Below, piece after piece: positions 1-6,123 of a stretch of DNA of 9,860 nt; position 1 is the first letter of the stretch, and each line of letters begins with the position of its first letter. The stretch is taken from assembly GCA_003647525.1 (NCBI GenBank), contig QMMZ01000034.1, positions 1 through 9,860 of the forward strand, given 5' to 3'. The notes beneath the pieces were generated by a model. It was not told where the DNA came from, did no database searches, and saw nothing but the letters and a program-made list of their open reading frames with translations. Both the position numbers and the translations under genes were made by a program. Origin of the DNA: Deltaproteobacteria bacterium. Lineage in GTDB: Bacteria > Desulfobacterota > Desulfobacteria > Desulfobacterales > ETH-SRB1.

Positions 1-1
1 C

Positions 2-148
2 ACAATTTTTACTGCTATTGAAGCCGAACTCTTTTCCCGCATTGATCAGTTAATGGGTCTCTTCCCCAATGTTATTTGTTATGATACAACGAATTTTTTC
101 ACCTATATTGAAGAACCTAAACGTAGGGGGTTCGGTGTCGCGTCTTGA
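2..148 (+). pseudogene. IS1634-type transposase fragment (internal piece, truncated)
   Basis: Frame +2 is open from the window edge to a TGA at 146-148 and gives 48 residues that include VICYDTTNFFTYIEEPKRRG. The YDTTNFFTY signature is characteristic of IS1634-family (IS4 superfamily) DDE transposases, where the D is the first catalytic aspartate. In intact family members the text continues with a long DDE domain. Here the similarity stops about 13 residues after the motif and a stop follows, so the rest of the gene is missing from this copy. The 5' part lies outside the window. It is a relic, not a working transposase, and it marks the left part of the window as accessory DNA. The family call rests on one recognised motif plus its surroundings. 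Confidence 0.7.
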
Positions 149-576
149 TTAGCGCATTAGCTGACATCTGTTTACGCAGATACATTGAAAAAACATGTCA
201 AGGCCATGGAGAAATGAGTTTAAAGATACAGTTCCCGGTTCCAAATCTTCTGGAGCTTTCTGAAAACGACATAAACCCGATCTCAACCTTTAAGGCCAAA
301 GAATTCCAAAAACAATACGGCAAGGAAACCGTCAACCTCTGAAAACACGTAGAAAAGACTGAAGGTATCTGCACTTTCGATGATGCCGTCCGTGACATTT
401 TGCTGCACCTGCGCGAACTCCACAAACAAAAAGATGGACGAAACGCCTTTTTTAGAGCCTATACAAAATGGCAGGAACCAGGCTGGGAAGATAAGAAAAA
501 CCCAAGGTCGATGGCTGAGAATTTTGTTCGAGATCTGATTACCTTTTTCCCTAATCCTGATTTTTATCAGTCTTGA
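145..576 (+). pseudogene. Broken reading frame with Eco57I-like methylase C-terminal relic (copy 1)
   Basis: Frame +1 is open from 145 to a TGA at 340-342 and open again from 343 to a TGA at 574-576. The first part (65 codons, ending GKETVNL) resembles nothing I recognise. The second part includes DDAVRDILLHLRELHKQ. The text LRELHKQ followed by (I/M)DE is typical of the C-terminal segment of Eco57I / type IIG DNA methylases. The same DNA recurs at 2370-2415. Relative to that copy, this one has a 3-base insertion near 400 and a frame change near 431-437: reading MDET needs a shift out of frame +1. Further on, GGCTGGGAAGATA (481-493) matches a GGCTGGGAGGATA in the second copy, after an unaligned insert. 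The region is therefore a mosaic relic. No clear ribosome-binding site is seen at 145. Confidence 0.5.
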
Positions 577-715
577 AAAGTTCCGGGCTGCCTGGAAATG
601 TAAAGGTCTTGTTTTTTGGGCACGGATGACACAATCTCGCTTTAAGGTATTTTTTCTTCCTGAATTAGGGGTGGGTCAGGCTATCATAATTGGGTATATT
701 AGGTTGATTTGGTTA

Positions 716-744
716 TTGACAGGATAGCATGAAATGCGTTAAAT
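716..744 (+). promoter_or_regulatory. Sigma-70-like promoter for the AAA ATPase gene
   Basis: TTGACA at 716-721 is followed by a 17-base spacer and TTAAAT at 739-744 (4 of 6 matches to TATAAT). It lies about 87 bases before the ATG at 831, in AT-rich DNA with no other gene between. The exact -35 and the ideal spacing are the support; activity is inferred. The rest of the 577-830 spacer shows no convincing gene, although one frame stays open over 539-727 without recognisable content. Confidence 0.5.
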
Positions 745-830
745 GTATTTTACGATATTTTAGTTATTAGCAAAATCGACTTTACGGAATTGTTTAAAAA
801 TAACAACTATAATTTTTACGACTAAATTTT

Positions 831-2045
831 ATGATTGATTTAAGTCCATTTCTAAGTATTCAGGAAGCCCTCCTTAAACAGGTCCCGAGGGAAAATCATC
901 GTTCTCTTTACGGGCGAATTAACTGGAAAAATCGCCTTATTGGAATCATTGGCGGTCGCGGGACAGGGAAGACCACGCTGTTGCTTCAGCATTTAGCCGA
1001 AAAAAGTTCATATTCATCAAAATATCTTTATATTTCAGCAGACAACATTCGGGTTGAGGCCATCGGCATTTATGAGATCGCGTCACAATTTTTTCGGATG
1101 GGCGGCGAGGTCATTATCATTGATGAAATCCACAAATACGCCAGATGGCCGCAGGAAACAAAAAATCTTTATGATTCATTTCCATCAGCAAAAATCCTTT
1201 TTTCAGGCAGTTCTACCCTCGGACTGCAACTTGGAAAGGCCGACTTGTCGCGGCGCGCTGTTTTCTATACTTTGCCGGGTCTTTCTTTTCGAGAATACCT
1301 GCTATTAGCCAGGAATGTTAAACTCCCCGCTATTACACTTGCCTGTCTATTAAAGGAACATGCACGATTGACATCAGAAGTTCTGGTTGGGGGACCTGTG
1401 TTGGGACTTTTTCGAGATTACCTTGAACATGGCGTTTATCCTTTTTTTATGGAAGGAATAGAAGAATATCTTGCAAAACTAAGAAGCATTATTGAAAAAA
1501 CACTTTACGAAGACATTGTCTCTACATCCAGCATTAAATCTTCTAATGTTCCGATGCTAAAACGGATTCTCTGGATGGTCGCTACCTCTCAATCATTTGA
1601 ACCAAATCTTGTGCGTATTTCCAATAACCTGGGAGTTTCAAAGCCAACTCTTTATGGGTACCTTGACTATCTGGAGCGGGCAGGTCTCTTATCGGGTGTT
1701 ATGCCGGAGGGAACCGGCTTAAAACTCGTTCGTAAACCCGTTAAAATTTATATTGAAAATACAAACTTGCTCAGAGCAATCGCAGGGGAATTGACCAGGG
1801 AAGACCCTGTAGGAACGGTGCGTGAAACATTTATTCAGCATCAGTTGATAAGTGCGGGCCTGCAAGTGCGCATTCCGAGTCAAGGCGATTTTCTGGTAGA
1901 GGATAAGTATCTACTTGAAGTAGGCGGCAGTCGTAAGGGAAAAAAACAGATAGCAGGAAAAGAAAATGCCTACGTTGTAAAAGACGATATCGACATGGGT
2001 TTTGGTAATATCATCCCCATGTGGTTGTTTGGTTTTTTATACTAG
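831..2045 (+). CDS. Orphan AAA ATPase with DUF4143-type C-terminus
   Basis: This 404-residue protein belongs to the family of predicted AAA ATPases usually annotated 'ATP-binding protein, AAA_14 / DUF4143'. A Walker A motif GGRGTGKTT lies at residues 41-49 and Walker B VIIIDEIHK at 94-102. A sensor-1-like ILFSGSS lies at 122-128. A winged-helix-like stretch (ISNNLGVSKPTLYGYLDYL) lies around 263-281. The C-terminus contains E332, D353 and an LEVGG segment with E363 and following lysines, resembling the PD-(D/E)XK-like core seen in DUF4143. The length is normal for the family and all ATPase motifs are intact. No good Shine-Dalgarno sequence precedes the ATG at 831, so the start is the least certain part. 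Substrate and role are unknown for most members of this family; some are suspected of defence or nucleic-acid functions. The gene is solitary and sits between two copies of a methylase relic in decayed mobile DNA, so it was probably acquired horizontally. Confidence 0.85.
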   Translation: MIDLSPFLSIQEALLKQVPRENHRSLYGRINWKNRLIGIIGGRGTGKTTLLLQHLAEKSSYSSKYLYISADNIRVEAIGIYEIASQFFRMGGEVIIIDEIHKYARWPQETKNLYDSFPSAKILFSGSSTLGLQLGKADLSRRAVFYTLPGLSFREYLLLARNVKLPAITLACLLKEHARLTSEVLVGGPVLGLFRDYLEHGVYPFFMEGIEEYLAKLRSIIEKTLYEDIVSTSSIKSSNVPMLKRILWMVATSQSFEPNLVRISNNLGVSKPTLYGYLDYLERAGLLSGVMPEGTGLKLVRKPVKIYIENTNLLRAIAGELTREDPVGTVRETFIQHQLISAGLQVRIPSQGDFLVEDKYLLEVGGSRKGKKQIAGKENAYVVKDDIDMGFGNIIPMWLFGFLY

Positions 2046-2176
2046 TTCGGAAGAGCAATTTTCCCGGCAATATAAACTCAAAAGCCTGGGGGGAGAAAAA
2101 AGGGGTTGAATTTCGGCGTTTCTTTTTTCATTTGTTTGTAAGGCAGAATGGGACATCCTGTTTAACTTGTAATTTG

Positions 2177-2214
2177 ATTCACACATGTGAATGATATGAA
2201 AAAAATATTTTTTT
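2177..2214. repeat. Two adjacent AT-rich palindromes
   Basis: ATTCACA (2177-2183) and TGTGAAT (2186-2192) form a 7-bp inverted repeat around a 2-base centre. Seven bases later A7-TA-T7 (2199-2214) is a perfect 16-base palindrome. Together they lie directly left of the inverted-repeat element. They could act as a bidirectional terminator-like or protein-binding structure, or be incidental to base composition; the second is pure A/T and so is weak evidence. Confidence 0.4.
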
Positions 2215-2226
2215 AACAGAGCCTCC

Positions 2227-2369
2227 GATAGTCCCTACAAAACAATGCGGGTCAATAATTCCAACAAGTTGCATATAATGTCTTCTGGCAGCACATAGCA
2301 AAAAACCAGGTGTTTACAAAGTAAAACAGGGCAGTATTCCCAAACCTGCACTGCTTTGTAGGGACTATC
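2227..2369. mobile_element. 143-bp element with terminal inverted repeats (MITE-like)
   Basis: GATAGTCCCTACAAA at 2227-2241 has its exact reverse complement at 2355-2369. With a few mismatches the pairing extends to 26 bases (2227-2252 against 2344-2369, 23 of 26 matching). The 91 bases between encode no protein. This is the form of a miniature inverted-repeat element or the collapsed ends of an insertion sequence. No target-site duplication is obvious beside the repeats. The right end meets exactly the point (2370) where similarity to the methylase relic at 393 begins, which supports a real element boundary there. A link to the IS1634-type fragment at the left edge of the window is possible but not shown. 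Confidence 0.55.
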
Positions 2370-2493
2370 TGACATTCTGCACCTGCGCGAACTCCACAAA
2401 CAAATAGACGAAACGGTTCTAAAAGCTAACGGCTGGGAGGATATAGAGCTATCTCATGATTTTTACGAAACCATAATCTTTATCGACAAATAG
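2365..2493 (+). pseudogene. Eco57I/type IIG-like DNA methylase C-terminal relic (copy 2)
   Basis: Frame +1 is open from 2362 (stop at 2359-2361) to TAG at 2491-2493. The text LHKQIDETVLKANGWED, followed by a HDFYET, matches the pattern (L..LH..MD.AVL.AYGW.D..L.H.F.E) near the C-terminus of Eco57I-type restriction-modification methylases. Only about 40 residues remain. There is no start, no catalytic NPPY motif, and the upstream part is cut off by the inverted-repeat element. Positions 2377-2404 are identical to 403-430, and 2407-2415 to 437-445, so this is a second copy of the relic upstream of the ATPase gene. The stop lies 38 bases from the aconitase stop codon on the opposite strand. Confidence 0.6.
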
Positions 2494-2531
2494 CGCAAAA
2501 TCTGTAATTGTCGTTGAACTTCAATTTAGGC

Positions 2532-5246
2532 TCAATTATAATTGTCGCTCATATTGCGCAGAACGTAAGCCAGGATTCCACCATGCCTGTAGTAACTGAG
2601 TTCTATTGGAGAATCAATTCTTGCAATAACCTGGAATTCAGTTTTTTTGCCGTCTTTTCCTTGAGCAAAAACAGTAAGTTCTTTCAAAGGTTCAAGCTTA
2701 TTTTCTATTCCAGCTACTTCATAAAGCTCTGTCCCATCCAGACCCAGGGATTTATGGTTTTCACCTTGTTTAAACTGAAGAGGCAATATTCCCATGCATA
2801 TCAAATTGCTTCTGTGTATACGTTCCAAACTTTCAGCAATTACTGCCTTAATACCCATGAGATATGTTCCCTTGGCGGCCCAGTCGCGTGAACTGCCGGT
2901 ACCGTAATTTTTACCTGCAATTACAAGCAATGGCGTATCTTCTTTTTTGTATCGCATTGCCGCTTCATATATTGTCATTTTTTGACCATCTGGTAAAAAA
3001 ACCGTCCAGCCCCCGTCAATGCCTGGTACAAGCTTATTTTTTAAGCGGATGTTTCCAAATGTTCCTCTTAGCATTACTTCATGATTCCCGCGGCGCGAAC
3101 CAAACGAATTAAATTCAGAAGGACTTAAACCCTGGTCGATAAGATAGGCCCCTGCCGGACTGTCAACCGGGATTGCGCCTGCAGGTGATATGTGATCGGT
3201 TGTTATACTGTCGCCTAACAATGCCAGAATCCTGGCTCCTTTTATATCCTGAAGTTCAGGAATTGTTTTGTTTATGTCTTTTAAAAAAGGGGGTTCTTTG
3301 ATGTATGTGGATTTTGAGTCCCAATTAAAGAGCATTCCTTCAGGAACGGGAAGTGTTTTCCATTGATTTGATCCTTCAAAAGCATTTTCATAAGCTTTTT
3401 TATACATTTCAGGGCGTACAACTCTTTTTACAGTATTTTTGATTTCTTCCGTTGATGGCCAGATTTCACGAAGATATACGGGCCGGTTGTTATTATCAAA
3501 TGCAATTGGTTCCTTGTCAAAATCAATGATAACCTTTCCGGAAATAGCAAAAGCAATGACTAATGCCGGTGAAGCAAGGAAATTTGCTCTGGTAAGAGGA
3601 GAAATTCTTCCTTCAAAATTACGGTTGCCGCTGACAACAGAAGCTGCCACAAGGTCATGGTCTTTTACTGCATCAGCCACAGCCTTTGGCAGAGGGCCGC
3701 TGTTTCCAATGCAGGTAGTACATCCATATGCCACAAGATGAAACTTTAAAGCCTCAAGATACGGCATAAGCTCCGCTGCTTTTAGATAATTGATTGCAGC
3801 TTTTGATCCTGGAGCAAAGCTGGTTTTGACCCATGGTTTTACTGATAGTCCGCGTTCAACGGCTTTTTTGGCCAGCAGTCCGGCGCCGATCAGGACATTT
3901 GGATTTGATGTATTGGTACAGCTTGTGATTGATGCAATTACAACTGATCCGTGGTTGAGCTTAAATTTTTCGCCATGCATATCTACATCAATTTCATTTT
4001 TTATACTGACTTCTGTAGATAATCCGTCAGTTGAAGATGCCTCCTTAAAATCATTTAAAAAAGTTTTTTTAATTTTAGAGAGAGGAATTCTTTCTTGTGG
4101 ACGTCTTGGGCCTGCCATGCTCGGCTCTATGTCGCTCATGTCGAGTTTGATTGTATCGTTAAAAAGCGGATCTTCCGTTGTTTTTGTTCTGAAAAGCCCC
4201 TGTTCTTTACAATAGCTTTCTATCAGAGCAATAAGATTTTCAGAGCGACCGGTTAATCGAAGGTACTTTATTGTTTCATCATCCACAGGGAAAAAACCCA
4301 TTGTTGCACCGTATTCAGGAGCCATGTTTGCTATAGTAGCACGATCTTCCAGGCTTAATGTATTAACGCCGGGTCCAAAGAATTCGACAAATTTTCCAAC
4401 CACTCCTTTTTTTCGCAGCAATTCGGTAATGGTGAGTACCAGATCTGTGGCTGTTGTTCCTTCAGGAAGTTCGCCGGTTAATTGAAAACCTGTCACTTGT
4501 GGAGTAAGCAGGTAATATGGACTGCCCAGCATAACAGCTTCGGCCTCTATACCTCCGACGCCCCAGCCGAGTACACCGATTCCATTGATCATGGTTGTAT
4601 GTGAATCAAGGCCGACAAGGGTGTCAGGGAAAGCCATCCTCTGGCTGCCATTATTTTTGATAAATATAACTCTTGCAAGATATTCCAGGTTTACCTGATG
4701 TATTATACCTGTGGCCGGAGGTACGACGCTTAAATTTTCGAAATTTTTCTGGCCCCATCTCAAAAAGGTGTATCGCTCAAAATTGCGTTTGAATTCTTTT
4801 TCAACATTATATTCAAAAGATTCTTTGGACCCAAAAGAATCAACCTGAACCGAGTGGTCTATGACCAGCTCAACAGGAATATGAGGATTTATTTTTATTG
4901 GATTTATCTGCAAACGTTTTGCTGCTTCGCGCATACCGGCCATATCCACCAGGGAAGGAACTCCGGTAAAATCCTGCAGCAGTATGCGGGCAGGCATAAA
5001 AGGCACTTCATGATATACAGGGGCATCAGCATTCCATCCTGCTATATTTTCTATGTCGCTTTTTTTTATAATAATTCCGTCTTCATTTCTAACAAGGTTT
5101 TCAAGAAGGATTTTTATGCTAAAGGGCAATCGGTCAATTCCGTTAAAACCGGAATCTGCCAGTTTGCTGAGGCTAAAATATCTAACAGGCCCAACAGCAG
5201 TATCTAAAGTTGATCTTGCTTCAAAAGTGTTCTTAAAAACAGCCAT
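2532..5246 (-). CDS. acnA: Aconitate hydratase A (aconitase)
   Basis: This 904-residue cytoplasmic enzyme interconverts citrate and isocitrate through cis-aconitate in the TCA cycle. It belongs to the AcnA/IRP1 group and its length is normal (about 890-900). The three cysteines that bind the [4Fe-4S] cluster are visible: C443 in SITSCTNTSNP and C509 and C512 in YGCTTCIGNSGP. Other signatures are the DSHTT motif at 214-218, GDSITTDHISPAG at 678-690 and the swivel-domain active-site loop GTGSSRDWAAKG near 782-793. No internal stop or frameshift is seen. The ATG (complement of 5244-5246) is preceded by a strong GGAGG (complement of 5251-5255), which fixes the start. The gene is transcribed away from the dsr operon. 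In sulfate reducers aconitase serves complete oxidation by the TCA route or just citrate/glutamate synthesis; the window does not tell which. Confidence 0.97.
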   Translation of the reverse strand: MAVFKNTFEARSTLDTAVGPVRYFSLSKLADSGFNGIDRLPFSIKILLENLVRNEDGIIIKKSDIENIAGWNADAPVYHEVPFMPARILLQDFTGVPSLVDMAGMREAAKRLQINPIKINPHIPVELVIDHSVQVDSFGSKESFEYNVEKEFKRNFERYTFLRWGQKNFENLSVVPPATGIIHQVNLEYLARVIFIKNNGSQRMAFPDTLVGLDSHTTMINGIGVLGWGVGGIEAEAVMLGSPYYLLTPQVTGFQLTGELPEGTTATDLVLTITELLRKKGVVGKFVEFFGPGVNTLSLEDRATIANMAPEYGATMGFFPVDDETIKYLRLTGRSENLIALIESYCKEQGLFRTKTTEDPLFNDTIKLDMSDIEPSMAGPRRPQERIPLSKIKKTFLNDFKEASSTDGLSTEVSIKNEIDVDMHGEKFKLNHGSVVIASITSCTNTSNPNVLIGAGLLAKKAVERGLSVKPWVKTSFAPGSKAAINYLKAAELMPYLEALKFHLVAYGCTTCIGNSGPLPKAVADAVKDHDLVAASVVSGNRNFEGRISPLTRANFLASPALVIAFAISGKVIIDFDKEPIAFDNNNRPVYLREIWPSTEEIKNTVKRVVRPEMYKKAYENAFEGSNQWKTLPVPEGMLFNWDSKSTYIKEPPFLKDINKTIPELQDIKGARILALLGDSITTDHISPAGAIPVDSPAGAYLIDQGLSPSEFNSFGSRRGNHEVMLRGTFGNIRLKNKLVPGIDGGWTVFLPDGQKMTIYEAAMRYKKEDTPLLVIAGKNYGTGSSRDWAAKGTYLMGIKAVIAESLERIHRSNLICMGILPLQFKQGENHKSLGLDGTELYEVAGIENKLEPLKELTVFAQGKDGKKTEFQVIARIDSPIELSYYRHGGILAYVLRNMSDNYN

Positions 5247-5250
5247 ATGA

Positions 5251-5255
5251 CCTCC
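5251..5255 (-). promoter_or_regulatory. Ribosome-binding site of acnA
   Basis: CCTCC on the plus strand is GGAGG on the coding strand, four bases before the ATG. It fixes the acnA start. No comparably clear minus-strand promoter was found upstream: TTGTCA (complement of 5362-5367) lacks a well-spaced -10. Confidence 0.75.
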
Positions 5256-5336
5256 GAACTCTGCTAATTTATTTTTGACAAAAAAGACTCTAAAAACATA
5301 AAAAAATTAACTTTACAACCTTTTGCTTTAGATTTA

Positions 5337-5355
5337 GTAATTGATTATCATTTTT
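5337..5355. promoter_or_regulatory. Possible Fur-box-like site
   Basis: On the minus strand the 19 bases read AAAAATGATAATCAATTAC and match the classical Fur box GATAATGATAATCATTATC at 14 of 19 positions, including a 9-base exact core TGATAATCA. The site lies in the acnA/dsr divergent spacer, seven bases upstream of the plus-strand -35 box. The surroundings are very AT-rich, so chance similarity is a real alternative. Confidence 0.25.
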
Positions 5356-5361
5356 TTATTC

Positions 5362-5390
5362 TTGACAATATTTTGTAATTTGTTTATAAG
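5362..5390 (+). promoter_or_regulatory. Strong sigma-70-type promoter for the dsr operon
   Basis: A perfect TTGACA (5362-5367) is separated by 17 bases from TATAAG (5385-5390, 5 of 6 matches). It points to the RsbRD_N gene, giving an untranslated leader of about 120 bases. The leader contains T-runs but no clear hairpin or riboswitch. This is the best promoter in the window and would serve the whole downstream gene string, which has no further promoter of similar quality. Confidence 0.7.
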
Positions 5391-5516
5391 ATAAAAATTA
5401 AAAGGTTGGTACATAAGCCTTACTACTTTTTTTTATTATTAATTTGTTTGAATGATATCAAGTTGCTGTAGGTGTCATTTTTTTTATAACTGCAATTTTA
5501 GGAGTGTGTCTGATAT

Positions 5517-6047
5517 ATGAGGCTGAACGATTTATTAGAGCGAAACAAAGATGCTATTGTAAAAAAATGGCTGGCTTCAGTTATTGATATCTATCCTGCT
5601 GACACCTCCAAATTTATGAAGAGGCAGAAAGATCCTTTTGCTAATCCAGTCGGCAACACCCTTTCTGTAAATTTAGGGCCGCTTTTCGATGAACTCCTTA
5701 ATGAAATGGATTATGAAACCATAACATCTCATCTTAATCCTATTTTAAGGGTCAGGGCTGTACAGCCCATCCTTTCCACTTCACAATCAACCGGTTTTAT
5801 CTTTTTGTTAAAAAAAGTTATAAGAGAGAGTTTGAAGAAAGAATTTTCGGATAAAGATATTTTAAAAGAGTTATTCTATTTTGAATCAAAGATAGATGAA
5901 TTGACCTTGATTGCCTTTGATGTTTATCTGAAATGCAGAGAGAAAGTTTATGAGATAAAGGCAAACGAGGAGAGAAACAGAAGCTTTCGCGCATTTGAGA
6001 GGGCGGGTTTGCTAACTGAGATTCCGGCAGATGGACCGAGTCTCTGA
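5517..6047 (+). CDS. RsbRD_N-domain protein heading the dsrMKJOP operon
   Basis: This 176-residue soluble protein resembles the RsbT co-antagonist RsbRD N-terminal domain (helical, related to the non-haem-globin-like N-termini of RsbR stressosome proteins). The start LNDLLERNKDAIVKKWL, the conserved-looking DPFANPVG (39-46) and LNPILRVRAVQP (74-84) fit the form found beside dsrM in sulfate reducers. There is no STAS, kinase or DNA-binding domain after it; the last 30 residues are a charged helix and a short tail. No signal peptide or membrane segment is seen. It has one Cys (140) and one His (72). An in-frame TGA at 5511-5513 rules out an upstream start; AGGAG at 5500-5504 is rather far (12 bases) from the ATG, suggesting modest translation. 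Its role is unknown; operon position suggests sensing or regulating sulfite reduction, or complex assembly. Confidence 0.8.
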   Translation: MRLNDLLERNKDAIVKKWLASVIDIYPADTSKFMKRQKDPFANPVGNTLSVNLGPLFDELLNEMDYETITSHLNPILRVRAVQPILSTSQSTGFIFLLKKVIRESLKKEFSDKDILKELFYFESKIDELTLIAFDVYLKCREKVYEIKANEERNRSFRAFERAGLLTEIPADGPSL

Positions 6048-6068
6048 AGATTCAAATATTACTATGGA

Positions 6069-6104
6069 GGCTTCAGGCAGCAAGTAAAAGGTTGCTGTAG
6101 AGCC
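6069..6104 (+). other. Intercistronic hairpin before dsrM
   Basis: CAGCAA (6078-6083) pairs with TTGCTG (6092-6097) around an 8-base loop, and outside it GGCT (6069-6072) pairs with AGCC (6101-6104) across short unpaired bulges. No T-run follows, so it is not a standard intrinsic terminator. It ends 7 bases before the dsrM ribosome-binding site and may stabilise or mark a processed dsrM transcript. Its function is inferred only. Confidence 0.45.
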
Positions 6105-6123
6105 ATAAAGCGAGGTAATGTTA

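Larger units (their letters stand above)
2046..2531. other. Long spacer of decayed, repeat-rich DNA
   Basis: The stretch between the AAA ATPase stop and the aconitase stop has no intact gene. From left to right it holds about 130 bases without recognised content, a dyad at 2177-2192, an A7-TA-T7 palindrome at 2199-2214, an element with terminal inverted repeats at 2227-2369 and a methylase relic to 2493. A short frame (2093-2194, GVEFRRFFFHLF) is open but shows no support as a gene. No convincing intrinsic terminator was seen for either flanking gene, which converge on this spacer. Confidence 0.7.

Noticed and set aside
340..342. In-frame TGA with an open frame on both sides, considered as selenocysteine
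   Set aside because: No SECIS-like hairpin directly downstream, no selenoprotein family resemblance, and the neighbouring frame change and repeat show that the region is decayed.
578..727. Open frame KFRAAWKCKGLVFWARMTQS... before the AAA ATPase
   Set aside because: No start codon with a ribosome-binding site, no recognised family, and it overlaps the promoter region; too short to call.
2505..2547. Direct repeat TAATTGTCG (2505-2513 and 2539-2547) around the acnA stop, considered as an attachment site or terminator part
   Set aside because: Only 9 bases in AT-rich DNA, with no integrase gene, tRNA or hairpin nearby; probably chance.
2508..2891. A 127-codon plus-strand open frame over the acnA 3' end
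   Set aside because: It is the shadow of acnA in another frame; the content is low-complexity Phe/Ser-rich text and there is no ribosome-binding site.
5275..5304. A second TTGACA with an A-rich -10-like stretch on the plus strand
   Set aside because: The -10 is poor (TAAAAA at 18 bases) and the promoter at 5362-5390 is much better and closer to the gene.
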